From: Shinella lacus
GTDB lineage: Bacteria; Pseudomonadota; Alphaproteobacteria; Rhizobiales; Rhizobiaceae
Direction of reading: 5' to 3'
Length of the DNA stretch: 64,000 bases
Assembly: GCF_010994755.1 (NCBI RefSeq)
Contig: NZ_WHSB02000005.1
Coordinates: forward strand, 343,281 to 407,280
The notes beneath the pieces were generated by a model. The model ran no database searches. It was not told the origin of the DNA and worked only from the letters and a program-made list of their open reading frames with translations. A program made the position numbers and the translations under genes. Within the stretch, counting starts at the first letter, position 1, and the number at the start of each line of letters is the position of its first letter. Below are positions 44,432 to 52,680 of the stretch, piece by piece.

Positions 44432-45051
44432 TCTCGCCCGCCACTATCGTGGATGCACTCCAGCGGCGCGCGGGGGACGCGCGCCGCTTCCTCGTCGGCC
44501 TCGCAGGCCCGCCGGCCGCAGGAAAATCGACGTTGGCCGAAGCGTTGCGCGACGGGCTCGTCGCCCGCGGCGAAAGCGCCGAAATCCTGCCGATGGACGG
44601 GTTTCACATGGACAACGGCATTCTCGCCGAGCGTGGCCTGCTGCCGCGCAAGGGCGCGCCGGAATCCTTCGACGGCCGCGGCTTCATCGATATCGTCACG
44701 GCGCTGAAACGGGCGGAGGGCGAAGTGCTGGTGCCGGTTTTCGACCGGTCGCGCGAGATCGCCATCAATGCCGCCCGCGCCATCCCGCGCGAAACCCGCT
44801 TCATCCTCGCCGAGGGCAACTATCTGCTCTTTAAGGAGGCGCCCTGGGACGGGCTCGACGGCAAGTTCGACTTCACCATCTTCGTCGGCCCGCCCTACCC
44901 CGTGCTGGAGGAGCGGCTGCGCCGGCGCTGGATGGGCTATGCGCTGCCGGAGGACCAGATCGGCTGGAAGCTCTACGGCAACGACCTGCCGAACGGAAAG
45001 CGCATCCTGGAGAACTCGCGCCCCGCCGATCTCACCATCGACACCTTCTGA
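44428..45051 (+). CDS. frcK: P-loop sugar/nucleoside kinase of the fructose operon
   Basis: The 207-residue kinase has Walker A GLAGPPAAGKST near residue 25 and a PMDGFHMDN motif with a metal-binding Asp. It also has EGNYLLFKEAPWDGLDGKFDFTIF and a C-terminal RRWMGYALPEDQIGWKLYGNDLPNG segment. It belongs to the uridine-kinase/pantothenate-kinase-like PRK family. FrcK is associated with the fructose uptake operon in rhizobia, but its exact substrate is not settled. The ATGA overlap with frcA confirms operon membership. Confidence 0.9.
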   Translation: MISPATIVDALQRRAGDARRFLVGLAGPPAAGKSTLAEALRDGLVARGESAEILPMDGFHMDNGILAERGLLPRKGAPESFDGRGFIDIVTALKRAEGEVLVPVFDRSREIAINAARAIPRETRFILAEGNYLLFKEAPWDGLDGKFDFTIFVGPPYPVLEERLRRRWMGYALPEDQIGWKLYGNDLPNGKRILENSRPADLTIDTF

Positions 45052-45110
45052 GGCGATTGTCGTTGTCGCCCGCGGATGCTATCGCAGCCGCAACACGCGG
45101 GAGATGACCG

Positions 45111-46151
45111 ATGACCACTGAACTGACCATCCGCCGGCCGGACGACTGGCACCTGCACCTGCGCGACGGCGCCATGCTGGAAGGCGTGATCGGCGACACG
45201 AGCCGCCATTTCGCCCGCGCGATCATCATGCCGAACCTGGTGCCGCCGGTCGTCACCACTGCGGATGCAACCGCCTATCGCGACCGCATCCTCGCCGCCC
45301 TTCCCAAGGGCGACCGGTTCGAGCCGCTGATGACGCTCTATCTCACCGAGCACACCAACCCCGACGACGTGGAAGCCGGCTACGAAAGCGGCCTGATCCG
45401 TGCCGTGAAACTCTATCCGGCTGGCGCGACCACCAATTCGCATGGCGGCGTGCGCGATATGGACAAGGCCATGCCCGTGCTAGAACGCATGGCGAAGATC
45501 GGCCTGACGCTCTGCGTGCACGGCGAGGTCACGACGCCGGAGGTCGATATCTTCGACCGCGAGGCCGTATTCATCGAGACGGTTCTGGACCCGTTGCGCA
45601 CGCGCCTGCCGGAATTGCGCGTGACCATGGAGCACGTCACGACGAAAAACGGCGTCGATTACATTAAGGCCTCAAAGGCGAACCTCGCCGGTTCGATCAC
45701 CACGCATCACCTGATCATCAATCGCAATGCCATCCTGGTCGGCGGCATCCGCCCGCATTATTATTGCCTGCCTGTCGCCAAGCGCGAGGAGCACCGGCTG
45801 GCGCTGCGCGCGGCCGCCACCTCCGGCGACAAGCGCTTCTTCCTCGGCACCGATTCGGCGCCGCATGTCGATCCGCTGAAGGAATGCGCCTGCGGCTGTG
45901 CCGGCATCTACACCTCGATCAACACGATGAGCTGCCTCGCCCATGTGTTCGAACAGGACGGCGCGCTCGACACGCTCGAAGCCTTCGCCTCGTTGAACGG
46001 CCCGGCCTGGTATGGCCTGCCGGTGAATGAAGAGACGATCCGGCTGGTGAAGCGGGCCGAACCCGTCGCCTTCCCGGCGAAGATCGAGACCGGGGCCGGG
46101 CCGGTGACGGTATTCGACCCGATGTTCCCGCTGCACTGGGACGTGGCCTGA
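45111..46151 (+). CDS. pyrC: Dihydroorotase
   Basis: The 346-residue class II dihydroorotase closes carbamoyl-aspartate to dihydroorotate in pyrimidine synthesis. It has the metal-binding HLHLRDG near residue 15 (DWHLHLRDG), a carboxylated-Lys segment [47 protein letters not shown], and [11 protein letters not shown]. The start at ATG 45111 follows GGGAGATGACCG. It is 59 bp after frcK and may share a transcript. The stop runs directly into the 44-bp repeat copy B. Confidence 0.97.
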   Translation: MTTELTIRRPDDWHLHLRDGAMLEGVIGDTSRHFARAIIMPNLVPPVVTTADATAYRDRILAALPKGDRFEPLMTLYLTEHTNPDDVEAGYESGLIRAVKLYPAGATTNSHGGVRDMDKAMPVLERMAKIGLTLCVHGEVTTPEVDIFDREAVFIETVLDPLRTRLPELRVTMEHVTTKNGVDYIKASKANLAGSITTHHLIINRNAILVGGIRPHYYCLPVAKREEHRLALRAAATSGDKRFFLGTDSAPHVDPLKECACGCAGIYTSINTMSCLAHVFEQDGALDTLEAFASLNGPAWYGLPVNEETIRLVKRAEPVAFPAKIETGAGPVTVFDPMFPLHWDVA

Positions 46152-46195
46152 GCAATTCCAGCAAAAGTGTGAAGCGGTTTTGCGTCCGGAATTGC
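46152..46195. repeat. 44-bp intergenic repeat, copy B
   Basis: Begins at the base after the pyrC stop. The sequence matches the inverse complement of copy A (38932-38975) at 43 of 44 bases. It separates pyrC from the convergent Crp-type gene and has palindromic ends GCAATTCC/GGAATTGC. Confidence 0.85.
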
Positions 46196-46208
46196 GCCTA
46201 TAAAAGCG

Positions 46209-46970
46209 CTAGATAAAGGGGCGCGCACCTTCTTTCAGCCCCTCCCAGCCGGCGAGAGCCTGAAGGCCGTCCCCGTCGAGGATTTCGCAGCCCTTGTCCT
46301 GCCAGCGCATTAGCTTGCGCTCTGAAAGCTTGCGCAGCGTCTTGTTGGTGTGCACCAGCGACAGGCCGAGCGTATCGGCGACATGCTGCTGGGTGATCGG
46401 AATGACGCGCCGGCCGCCGTTGACGCCGGCCGAATGTGCCCGCTGGTGGATGAAGGACAGGAGATAGGCCGTGCGCTCCAGCGCCGTGCGCCGGCCGACG
46501 CTGAGCAGATGCTCGTCGAGGATGCGCTCCTCGTGCGCGGCGATCCAGGTCAGGTCGTAGCCGAGCGACGCATGGCGCTCGAACAGGCGCTCCAGCTTGG
46601 AGCGTTCAAAGACACAGAGCGTCACCGGCGTCAGCGCCTCGACGGAATGGTCCATCTCCCCCATCAGGCTGCCTTGCAGGCCGAGCAGGTCGCCGGGCAG
46701 CACATAGTTCATGATCTGCCGTCGGCCATCGGGCAGCAGCTTGTAACGAAAGGCCCAGCCGGATAGCACGGTAAAGAGATGGGCGCTGTGCATGCCCTCG
46801 ACGAGGATGGTGGCGCCGCGCTCGCTCGACAGTTCGCCGCTTTTGAACTGCGAGACGAAGTCGAGTTCCTTGGCGGAAAAATCGCGAAAGCCTGACAGGT
46901 CTCGCAAGGGACACTGATGGCAGGGCGTGCGCCATTTCGAGGGATGGTTGCCCGCCGTGCTGCTCGCCAT
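46209..46970 (-). CDS. Crp/Fnr-family regulator with N-terminal CxxC
   Basis: The 253-residue protein has a cyclic-nucleotide-type beta roll (ILVEGMHSAHLFTVLSGWAFRYKLLPDGRRQIMNYVLPGDLLGLQGSL) and a C-terminal HTH (ITQQHVADTLGLSLVHTNKTLRKLSERKLMRW). An N-terminal CHQCPLRDL places Cys at 17 and 20, with another at 119. FNR-type [4Fe-4S] sensors need four Cys including one six residues later, which is absent. So oxygen sensing by an FNR-type cluster is doubtful. It is divergent from a receiver-like protein. ATG 46970 is used; a start at 47036 is possible. Confidence 0.87.
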   Translation of the reverse strand: MASSTAGNHPSKWRTPCHQCPLRDLSGFRDFSAKELDFVSQFKSGELSSERGATILVEGMHSAHLFTVLSGWAFRYKLLPDGRRQIMNYVLPGDLLGLQGSLMGEMDHSVEALTPVTLCVFERSKLERLFERHASLGYDLTWIAAHEERILDEHLLSVGRRTALERTAYLLSFIHQRAHSAGVNGGRRVIPITQQHVADTLGLSLVHTNKTLRKLSERKLMRWQDKGCEILDGDGLQALAGWEGLKEGARPFI

Positions 46971-47159
46971 ATTGTTTTGCCCCTTCCGTTCGCAGCCCGG
47001 AGCGCCGGGCTGGCTTGCTGAACGTGAAGCGTGCACACTTGTTCCGTGCAGCGAAACACTATGTCTTTTTTAAATGACAGTGCACCGTCCTCAGCTCACA
47101 TTCCGCCTCCAAAACCGCCGGTGATTCCGGCTGTTCGCATGGATGAGGAGTGCGGCGCC

Positions 47160-47558
47160 ATGGAACCATCTCTTCCGCACATCTTGATCGCCGAACGCGA
47201 ATTCCTGATTGCGCTCGACGCGGAATATCTGATCAAGGCGGCGCTCGATTGCCGCATTTCACTGCTGCGGCCGGAACAGCTCGACCAGTGGGATGCGGCG
47301 GCGCTGGCGGATATCGACCTGTGCCTGCTCGACGTGCCGCTTGACGCGACGCGGATCACGGCGCGTATCGAACGGCTGATCGAGGCGCGCGTGCCGCTTC
47401 TGTTCACCACCGTCGGCGAGATCCACCGCGATGGCGTCGCGGGCTTCGAGGTCATTCCCGTCGCCCGCAAGCCCTATGACGGCGAGACGCTGGTCGCGCT
47501 CGTCAAGGCGCGGCTGCGGGAAAGGCCACAGCCGCGCGAAGAGACGGATCAGAACTGA
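47160..47558 (+). CDS. Single-domain receiver-like protein with degenerate acidic pocket
   Basis: The 132-residue protein has the layout of a response-regulator receiver: HILIAEREFLIALDAEYLI, IDLCLLDVPLD with a candidate phospho-acceptor Asp at 58, LLFTTVGE with Thr 83-84, and VARKPYDGETLV with Lys 104. The usual acidic pair at the end of strand 1 (DD or ED) is here Ala-Glu-Arg, so Mg2+ binding may be weak. No output domain follows. ATG 47160 is after GAGGAG. The Crp-type regulator is divergent. Similar proteins occur with stress-response regulators in rhizobia, but a partner kinase is not visible. Confidence 0.78.
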   Translation: MEPSLPHILIAEREFLIALDAEYLIKAALDCRISLLRPEQLDQWDAAALADIDLCLLDVPLDATRITARIERLIEARVPLLFTTVGEIHRDGVAGFEVIPVARKPYDGETLVALVKARLRERPQPREETDQN

Positions 47559-47998
47559 CGGCCGAGCTTGGCGTCGACTGAGTGGCTGTTTGCGCCGCGG
47601 ATGACGAAATAGAACATGATCAGCGCCCAGAGGATGGACTTTTCCGCGCCCATCAGGCCTTCGGCCTGCACGATGCCGTGGAAATAGACGGTGACGGCCA
47701 GCACGATCATCGCCGCGAAGGCGGCGGGGCGCGTGAAGAGGCCGATGGCGATCAGGATGCCGCCGAAGAATTCGGTGGCGGACAAGAGCGGCGACCAGAA
47801 GGCACCGGGATAGAAGCCGAGGCTTTCCACCATGCCGCTTGCGCCGAAGGGGTTCAGGATCTTGCCGTAGCCATGCGTGACAAGAAGCAGGCCGGCCGCC
47901 ACGCGCAGGATCGTTTCCGCGCTTTCGCCAAGCGCCGAATAGATGCTGCCGAGCGAGGGGATGATGAGGCGCGGGCGGGAGGTGGAAAAGTCCGTCAT
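47549..47998 (-). CDS. DoxX-family membrane protein
   Basis: The 149-residue protein has four predicted helices and DoxX-family features: ILRVAAGLLLVTHGYGKILNPFG, FFGGILIAIGLFTRPAAFAAMIVLAVTVYFHG, and a cytoplasmic end with LWALIMFYFVIRGANSHSVDAKLG. DoxX proteins are linked to thiosulfate/quinone and redox stress functions. ATG 47998 follows AGGACATCCC; a start at 48121 would run through the palindrome at 48016-48030. The 3' end overlaps the receiver-like gene by 10 bp. Confidence 0.85.
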   Translation of the reverse strand: MTDFSTSRPRLIIPSLGSIYSALGESAETILRVAAGLLLVTHGYGKILNPFGASGMVESLGFYPGAFWSPLLSATEFFGGILIAIGLFTRPAAFAAMIVLAVTVYFHGIVQAEGLMGAEKSILWALIMFYFVIRGANSHSVDAKLGRQF

Positions 47999-48015
47999 GG
48001 GATGTCCTGTCTGTA

Positions 48016-48030
48016 TGTTGCAGTGCAACA
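48016..48030. promoter_or_regulatory. Perfect palindrome TGTTGCA-G-TGCAACA
   Basis: Seven-base arms around one G, 18-32 bp upstream of the doxX start. It shares its core with the near-palindrome upstream of the sulfite-oxidase-like gene at 16458-16476. It is a candidate repressor site for a redox or electrophile sensor. Confidence 0.55.
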
Positions 48031-48167
48031 CCTCTCCGACAGGACCGTGGCTGCGACAAGATGTCCGGCGGTAAAACCTGATAAATTGAGTTGACATTGT
48101 TGTGAACGGATCGCGTGCCAAGCGGGCCGCCCTGCTATATGCTTTGCCCTATCGACAGGAGGTGACC

Positions 48168-48470
48168 ATGACCGGGGAAAAGCCGCGCGTTTCCATTCTC
48201 TACTGTACCCAGTGCAACTGGCTGCTTCGCGCCGGCTGGATGGCGCAGGAGCTTTTGTCGACCTTTTCCGGATCGCTCGGCGAGGTGGCGCTCATTCCCG
48301 GAACCGGCGGCAATTTCGAGATCCGCGTCGGCGATGCGCTCGTCTGGGAGCGCAAGCGCGACGGCGGTTTTCCCGGGCCGAAGGAGCTGAAGCAGCGCGT
48401 GCGCGACGTCATCGAACCCGACCGCGATCTCGGCCATACTGACCGCGTGGCCGACAGCACGCCCGGCTGA
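48168..48470 (+). CDS. SelT/SelW/SelH (Rdx)-family thioredoxin-like protein
   Basis: The 100-residue protein has the Rdx fold with a CxxC redox motif, CTQCNWLLRAGWMAQELL, at about residues 14-31. It ends in the family's EIRVGDALVWERKRDGGFPGPKELKQRVRD. In eukaryotic relatives the second or first position is selenocysteine; bacterial forms use Cys. ATG 48168 is preceded by an ideal AGGAGGTG. A long hairpin follows the gene. The function is probably thiol-redox related but not established in bacteria. Confidence 0.9.
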   Translation: MTGEKPRVSILYCTQCNWLLRAGWMAQELLSTFSGSLGEVALIPGTGGNFEIRVGDALVWERKRDGGFPGPKELKQRVRDVIEPDRDLGHTDRVADSTPG

Positions 48471-48476
48471 AAGACA

Positions 48477-48501
48477 AACGGCGGGCAAGAAGCCCGCCGT
48501 T
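48477..48501. terminator. Bidirectional terminator between the SelT-like and BA14K genes
   Basis: AACGGCGGGC and GCCCGCCGTT form a perfect 10-bp stem with loop AAGAA, midway between the two converging stops (48470 and 48530). Confidence 0.8.
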
Positions 48502-48529
48502 CGTTGGATGACCCAAGGGCGCTTGTCGC

Positions 48530-48898
48530 TTACCGATAAGGCGAATAGCACAGGCGGTAGACGCCGCCGCCGGCATGGTAGCGGTTGGTATAGGGGTCGT
48601 AGGTGCGGTAGCGGTTGGAGCACCATTCGACATGCGCCCCGCGCCCACCATAATAACGCGGCCGCTCGTAGCGCGGACGATAATAGCGTCGCTCACCGTA
48701 ATACGGGCGATAGTGGCGACGATTGTAACGACGTTCGCAGCCGTAGCCGTAGCAGAACTGCACCTGCGCCTGCGTGACGTCACTTTTCGTCTCAACCTTC
48801 GGCACGGCAAGAGGAACGGCCTGAGCCGCCCCCATGGGCGCGATCGCGGAGGCAATCCCCATCGCGCAACCGAAAACGAGATTTCGAATCTTCAACAT
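48530..48898 (-). CDS. BA14K-family secreted protein
   Basis: The 122-residue protein has a signal peptide (MLKIRNLVFGCAMGIASAIA with AAQA cleavage) and a very Arg/Tyr-rich middle (RRYNRRHYRPYYGERRYYRP). It closes with the BA14K domain: HVEWCSNRYRTYDPYTNRYHAGGGVYRLCYSPY. BA14K proteins are immunoreactive surface proteins first known from Brucella and are common in Rhizobiales. The start ATG 48898 is used; a GTG at 48910 is possible. Its role is unknown, possibly lectin-like. Confidence 0.87.
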   Translation of the reverse strand: MLKIRNLVFGCAMGIASAIAPMGAAQAVPLAVPKVETKSDVTQAQVQFCYGYGCERRYNRRHYRPYYGERRYYRPRYERPRYYGGRGAHVEWCSNRYRTYDPYTNRYHAGGGVYRLCYSPYR

Positions 48899-49032
48899 GT
48901 TGATCCTCACTGTTCCTGGCGGGATACTTCCCTGTCACGTCCCTGCTTTGCATTACGTTCACGCATTTTGTTTTATTCATGGTCGCGCCGCACCTTGAGA
49001 GGGCCGGCTTGCAAGAGACACGAGGTGACCGC

Positions 49033-50466
49033 ATGAGCCTGAAATTCGGAACCAGCGGCCTGCGCGGCCTGTCGGTCGATCTCGAAGGGCCTGCCACCGC
49101 GCTCTATGCCACCGCCTTTGCCCGCCACCTGCTGGCCGCCGGCATCGCTCGGCAGGGTGACGAGATCCTCATCGGCCGCGATTTTCGCGCCTCCAGCCCG
49201 GCGATTTCGGCAATCGCCATCGCAGCCCTTCGCAAGGCCGGCTTTCGCCCGCGCGACTGTGGAGCGCTGCCGACGCCGGCACTCGCCCTCACTGGCCTTG
49301 CGCGAAAGGCCGCCTGCCTGATGGTAACGGGTTCGCACATTCCCGCCGACCGCAACGGCATAAAATTCTACGGGCCGGACGGCGAGATCGACAAGGCGGA
49401 CGAAGCCGCGATCACCGCCGCCGCCGAAGCAATCCGCGCGGAAAACACGGTTTTCAACGCCGTTCAGGAGGCCGCGGACGACCTGCATGCGGAGGCCATG
49501 GCGCTCTACGAGGCGCGCAACCGCGCGCTGCTGCCGGAAGGCAGCCTCGCCGGCCTCCGGGTCGGCGTCTATCAGCATTCGACGGTGGCGCGCGACCTCT
49601 TCGCCGCGGTGCTCATCCACTACGGTGCCGATGTCGTGGCGCTGGGCCGGTCGGAGACCTTCATCCCGGTCGATACGGAGGCGGTTTCCGCCGAGACCGT
49701 TGCGCTCCTGCAAGGCTGGGCGGTGCAGCACGGCCTGCACGCCATCATCTCCGCCGACGGCGACGGCGACCGGCCGCTCGTGACCGACGAGACCGGCACG
49801 CCGATCCGCGGCGATCTCGTCGGCCTCATCGCCAGCCGCTTCCTCGGCGCGACCGCTGTGGCCACGCCGGTCACCTCGAATTCCGGCATCGAGGCGGCCG
49901 TCGCCGGCAAGGTGCTGCGCACCAGGGTCGGCTCCCCCTTCGTGATCGCTGCGATGAACGAAGCGGTCGCCGGCGGCGAAACCGCCGTCGTCGGCTTCGA
50001 GGCGAATGGCGGCACGCTGACCGCCACCCCTTTCACCGTGAACGATCATGCCCTCGCCCCGTTGCCGACCCGCGACAGCCTGATGCCGGTGCTCGCCGTG
50101 CTCTCGCTCGCCGCTGCGGAAAACCGGCCGCTCTCCCAGATCGCCGCCGGCTTCGCGCTGCCCGCGGCCGCCAGCGACCGGCTAGAGCACTTTCCCGTCG
50201 AAACCAGCGCCGCCCTGATGGCGGAGCTGCGTTCAGGTGCCGGCGCCCTGTCCGCCTTCCTCGCCCCCATCGGCGTGCCAATGAAGACAAGCGATATCGA
50301 CGGGCTGCGCGTGACGCTGGACGATGCCAGCGTCATCCACTTCCGCCCCTCTGGCAATGCGCCGGAAATGCGCTGCTATGTGGAGGCCAAGGATGAGGCC
50401 GCCGCCGCCCGGTTGCTCGCGGCCGGGCTGGCGCGCATTCGCGAATGGGCACTCGGCCGCGAATGA
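49033..50466 (+). CDS. Phosphomannomutase/phosphoglucomutase-family enzyme
   Basis: The 477-residue alpha-D-phosphohexomutase has an N-terminal KFGTSGLRG, the phosphoserine loop VTGSHIPADRNGIKFY (usually TASHNP; here TGSHIP), the metal-binding DGDGDRPL, and the sugar-specificity segment VVGFEANGGTL. FRPSGNAPEMRCYVEA near the C-terminus binds phosphate. It would interconvert hexose 6- and 1-phosphates for nucleotide-sugar synthesis, e.g. for exopolysaccharide. The ATG at 49033 follows GAGGTGACCGC. The exact hexose preference is inferred only. Confidence 0.9.
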   Translation: MSLKFGTSGLRGLSVDLEGPATALYATAFARHLLAAGIARQGDEILIGRDFRASSPAISAIAIAALRKAGFRPRDCGALPTPALALTGLARKAACLMVTGSHIPADRNGIKFYGPDGEIDKADEAAITAAAEAIRAENTVFNAVQEAADDLHAEAMALYEARNRALLPEGSLAGLRVGVYQHSTVARDLFAAVLIHYGADVVALGRSETFIPVDTEAVSAETVALLQGWAVQHGLHAIISADGDGDRPLVTDETGTPIRGDLVGLIASRFLGATAVATPVTSNSGIEAAVAGKVLRTRVGSPFVIAAMNEAVAGGETAVVGFEANGGTLTATPFTVNDHALAPLPTRDSLMPVLAVLSLAAAENRPLSQIAAGFALPAAASDRLEHFPVETSAALMAELRSGAGALSAFLAPIGVPMKTSDIDGLRVTLDDASVIHFRPSGNAPEMRCYVEAKDEAAAARLLAAGLARIREWALGRE

Positions 50467-50506
50467 AGGTTTTCGCCAAGCTGTTGCAAAAACTTCAAAA
50501 AGCCTG

Positions 50507-50535
50507 TTGACACAAGAGTGCGGGCCTTCTACATG
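50507..50535 (+). promoter_or_regulatory. Promoter of tRNA-Leu
   Basis: TTGACA at 50507-50512 and TACATG at 50530-50535 are separated by 17 bp and end 10 bp before the tRNA 5' end. The -35 is perfect and the -10 is weak, with spacing ideal for a sigma-70-type promoter. Confidence 0.7.
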
Positions 50536-50545
50536 GCTCTCCGTC

Positions 50546-50632
50546 GCCCAGATGGCGGAATTGGTAGACGCGCCAGCTTCAGGTGCTGGTACTCGAAAGG
50601 GTGTGGAGGTTCGAGTCCTCTTCTGGGCACCA
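50546..50632 (+). tRNA. tRNA-Leu (anticodon CAG)
   Basis: An 87-nt gene including encoded CCA folds as a class II tRNA. The acceptor stem is GCCCAGA/TCTGGGC, the D-arm contains TTGGTAGACGC, and the anticodon arm CCAGC-TTCAGGT-GCTGG gives CAG. A long variable arm and a GGTTCGAGTCC T-arm follow. It reads the CUG codon, the commonest leucine codon in this GC-rich genome. Confidence 0.97.
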
Positions 50633-50662
50633 AATTCCCAATCCGGATTTTCCGGATGTTGC

Positions 50663-50690
50663 AAAAAGCCCGGCTTTGCCGGGCTTTTTT
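50663..50690 (+). terminator. Intrinsic terminator of tRNA-Leu
   Basis: AAAAAGCCCGGC-TTT-GCCGGGCTTTTTT forms a 12-bp stem with a T-run. A smaller hairpin ATCCGGA-TTT-TCCGGAT (50641-50657) precedes it. Confidence 0.92.
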
Positions 50691-50813
50691 GTTGCCTGCG
50701 ATTCGTCGCTCTCGCCCTCCTCCACAGAAAAGCAAAATCTTCCTTGCGTCCCCGGCGTGATCGGCACATAAGCCTAGAAAATAATCATCTGCCTTTTCAA
50801 GATCAGGATCGTC

Positions 50814-51959
50814 GTGGCCCCTCCCCAGCACGGTGCCCATAAACCGGGCATTCTGTCCAAGTTCCGGCTCTTCTTTCCCATTCTCGCCGGCGCCACGCTC
50901 AAGGAACGCCTGATCGGCTGCCTCGGCGCCCTGATCGGCATCTGCCTCACCGGCCTCGTCTGTGGCCTCTTCATGGGGCAGGGGCCGCATCTTCCGCTGA
51001 TCGTCGCGCCCATCGGCGCCTCTGCCGTGCTGCTCTTCGCGGTGCCTGCAAGCCCGCTTGCGCAGCCCTGGTCGATCGTCGGCGGCAACACGATCTCCGC
51101 CTTCGTCGGCGTGGCCGTCACCATGCTCGTGACCGACCCGACCATCGCCATCGGTCTTGCCGTGGCGCTCGCCATCCTCGTCATGTCGCTGACCCGCTGC
51201 CTGCATCCGCCGGGCGGGGCCGCGGCGCTCACGGCCGTCATCGGGGGTGCTGCCGTCACGCGGGCCGGCTTCTGGTTTCCGCTCGTGCCGATCGCCATCA
51301 ACTCGCTGATCCTCGTTGCGCTCGGCATGATGTTCCACCGACTGGCGGGGCGGCAGTACCCGCACCGCCAGGCGATCGCGCCCGTCAACACGCACAAGAC
51401 CGCCGATCCGCCGGCCGCCTTGCGTGTCGGCTTCAACAGCGAGGACATCGACACCGCCATTGCCAGCCTGAACGAGACGCTCGACATCAGCCGGGCCGAC
51501 CTCGACACGCTGCTCCGGCAGGTCGAGATGCAGGCGCTCCTGCGCCAGCGCGGCGAACTGACCGCCGCCGACATCATGTCGCGCGACGTGGTGACGGTCG
51601 CCGCCGACGCGACCACGGAAGAGGCGCGCGCCCTGTTGCTCGACCACGACATCCGCACCCTGCCCGTGCTCGATGGCGACCGGCGCCTGCTCGGCACGGT
51701 GGGCCTGCGCGAGCTTGCCGCCATGGCGCCCGCGGCTCATCTTCCCGTCTCCGAGGCCGCGACCGCAAGTGCTTCCGACCCGGCGATCGGCCTGTTGCCG
51801 CGCCTGACGGACGGCAGCATCCACGCCGTCGTCATCGTCGATAATAACAGCCATGTCGTAGGCATCATCTCCCAGACCGATCTTCTGGCCACGCTCGCCA
51901 AAAGCCTCTCCCAGACCGGCCCTACCAGCCTGATGAGCGGCCACGGGCAGGGCATCTGA
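50814..51959 (+). CDS. HPP-family membrane protein with CBS domains
   Basis: The 381-residue protein joins an N-terminal four- to five-helix HPP domain with a cytoplasmic pair of CBS domains (residues about 240-375). The HPP domain includes GASAVLLFAVPASPLAQPWSIVGGN and the motif SLTRCLHPPGGAAALTAV; the first CBS begins TAADIMSRDVVTVAADATTEEARALLL. HPP proteins have been linked to nitrite transport in plants, but bacterial substrates are not settled. CBS pairs usually bind adenine nucleotides. The start is GTG 50814. Confidence 0.88.
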   Translation: MAPPQHGAHKPGILSKFRLFFPILAGATLKERLIGCLGALIGICLTGLVCGLFMGQGPHLPLIVAPIGASAVLLFAVPASPLAQPWSIVGGNTISAFVGVAVTMLVTDPTIAIGLAVALAILVMSLTRCLHPPGGAAALTAVIGGAAVTRAGFWFPLVPIAINSLILVALGMMFHRLAGRQYPHRQAIAPVNTHKTADPPAALRVGFNSEDIDTAIASLNETLDISRADLDTLLRQVEMQALLRQRGELTAADIMSRDVVTVAADATTEEARALLLDHDIRTLPVLDGDRRLLGTVGLRELAAMAPAAHLPVSEAATASASDPAIGLLPRLTDGSIHAVVIVDNNSHVVGIISQTDLLATLAKSLSQTGPTSLMSGHGQGI

Positions 51960-52002
51960 CAAAAGCCCCGCGTGGCGTGAGTTGACAGGCCCTCGCCCGC
52001 CT

Positions 52003-52521
52003 TCAGGCAGCAGACGGCCCCGGACCTCTTCCGGGTCCATTTTCGTTGGCGGCCGTGAAGGCGCGCTCGACGAGGCCGCCGGCGATCAACCGGAAAGGGC
52101 GCCGAGGCGCCAAGGGAGCAGGGTCCACGCCAGCCGGCTGGAAGAGCACCTTCTCCAGCACGATCCAGTCGCGGCGTCCCTCCGGCCGGTCGAAGGCCAT
52201 CGATTGGCCCTCGCGCAGGCCGAGAAGGGCAAGGCCATAGAAGGTGGTGATCGGCAGGAAGGCGCTGCCCGGCGCGTAGGTGCCGGGAAGGCAGAGGCTG
52301 CGCGTATCCGTGAGCCCGCTGGCACAGCGGAACGACACGCGCGCATCGATCATCGCGAGATCGGCGGGTGCGTGCAACTCCATGGGCAGCCGGCCGGCCG
52401 ATACTTTCCGCTTCAGGAGCGCCAGCCATTCCGGCGTGAGCGACGGCCATTCCCGAAGCATCCTGTCCAATACATATCCGTCTCTTGCCGTGAGCATCGC
52501 GGGATCCTGTCCCATCGCCAT
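52003..52521 (-). CDS. GreA/Rnk C-terminal-domain protein
   Basis: The 172-residue protein has a small alpha-helical N-terminus and a C-terminal FKBP-like GreA/GreB/Rnk domain: MIDARVSFRCASGLTDTRSLCLPGTYAPGSAFLPITTFYGLALLGLREGQSMAFDRPEGRRDWIVLEKVLFQP. It matches Rnk more than GreA because it lacks the long coiled coil. A true Rnk-like gene sits only 159 bp upstream on the same strand, giving two related proteins in one stretch. Start choice between ATG 52521 and 52515 is uncertain. It may compete for the RNA polymerase secondary channel (inferred). Confidence 0.7.
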   Translation of the reverse strand: MAMGQDPAMLTARDGYVLDRMLREWPSLTPEWLALLKRKVSAGRLPMELHAPADLAMIDARVSFRCASGLTDTRSLCLPGTYAPGSAFLPITTFYGLALLGLREGQSMAFDRPEGRRDWIVLEKVLFQPAGVDPAPLAPRRPFRLIAGGLVERAFTAANENGPGRGPGPSAA

Positions 52522-52680
52522 TCTCCATCCTGCCCGCACTTTGGGCGGAGCATCCAAAATCCATGGTGGAGAAGCCCCCTGGCCGCAGGTGCGGCGCAGG
52601 GGGTCACGATCCTGCGACGAGGCAACCTCCGATGCGCCCGACGTCAGAAAAGGAGAGGAATTTCATGGTCGGCAAAACCC

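Noticed and set aside
46209-46970. Crp/Fnr protein as an FNR-type oxygen sensor
   Set aside because: Only Cys 17, 20 and 119 are present; the third N-terminal Cys required for a [4Fe-4S] cluster is absent.
50546-50632. tRNA-Leu as an integration (att) site
   Set aside because: No integrase, direct repeat of the tRNA 3' end or composition change is seen on either side; the downstream genes look like ordinary chromosomal genes.
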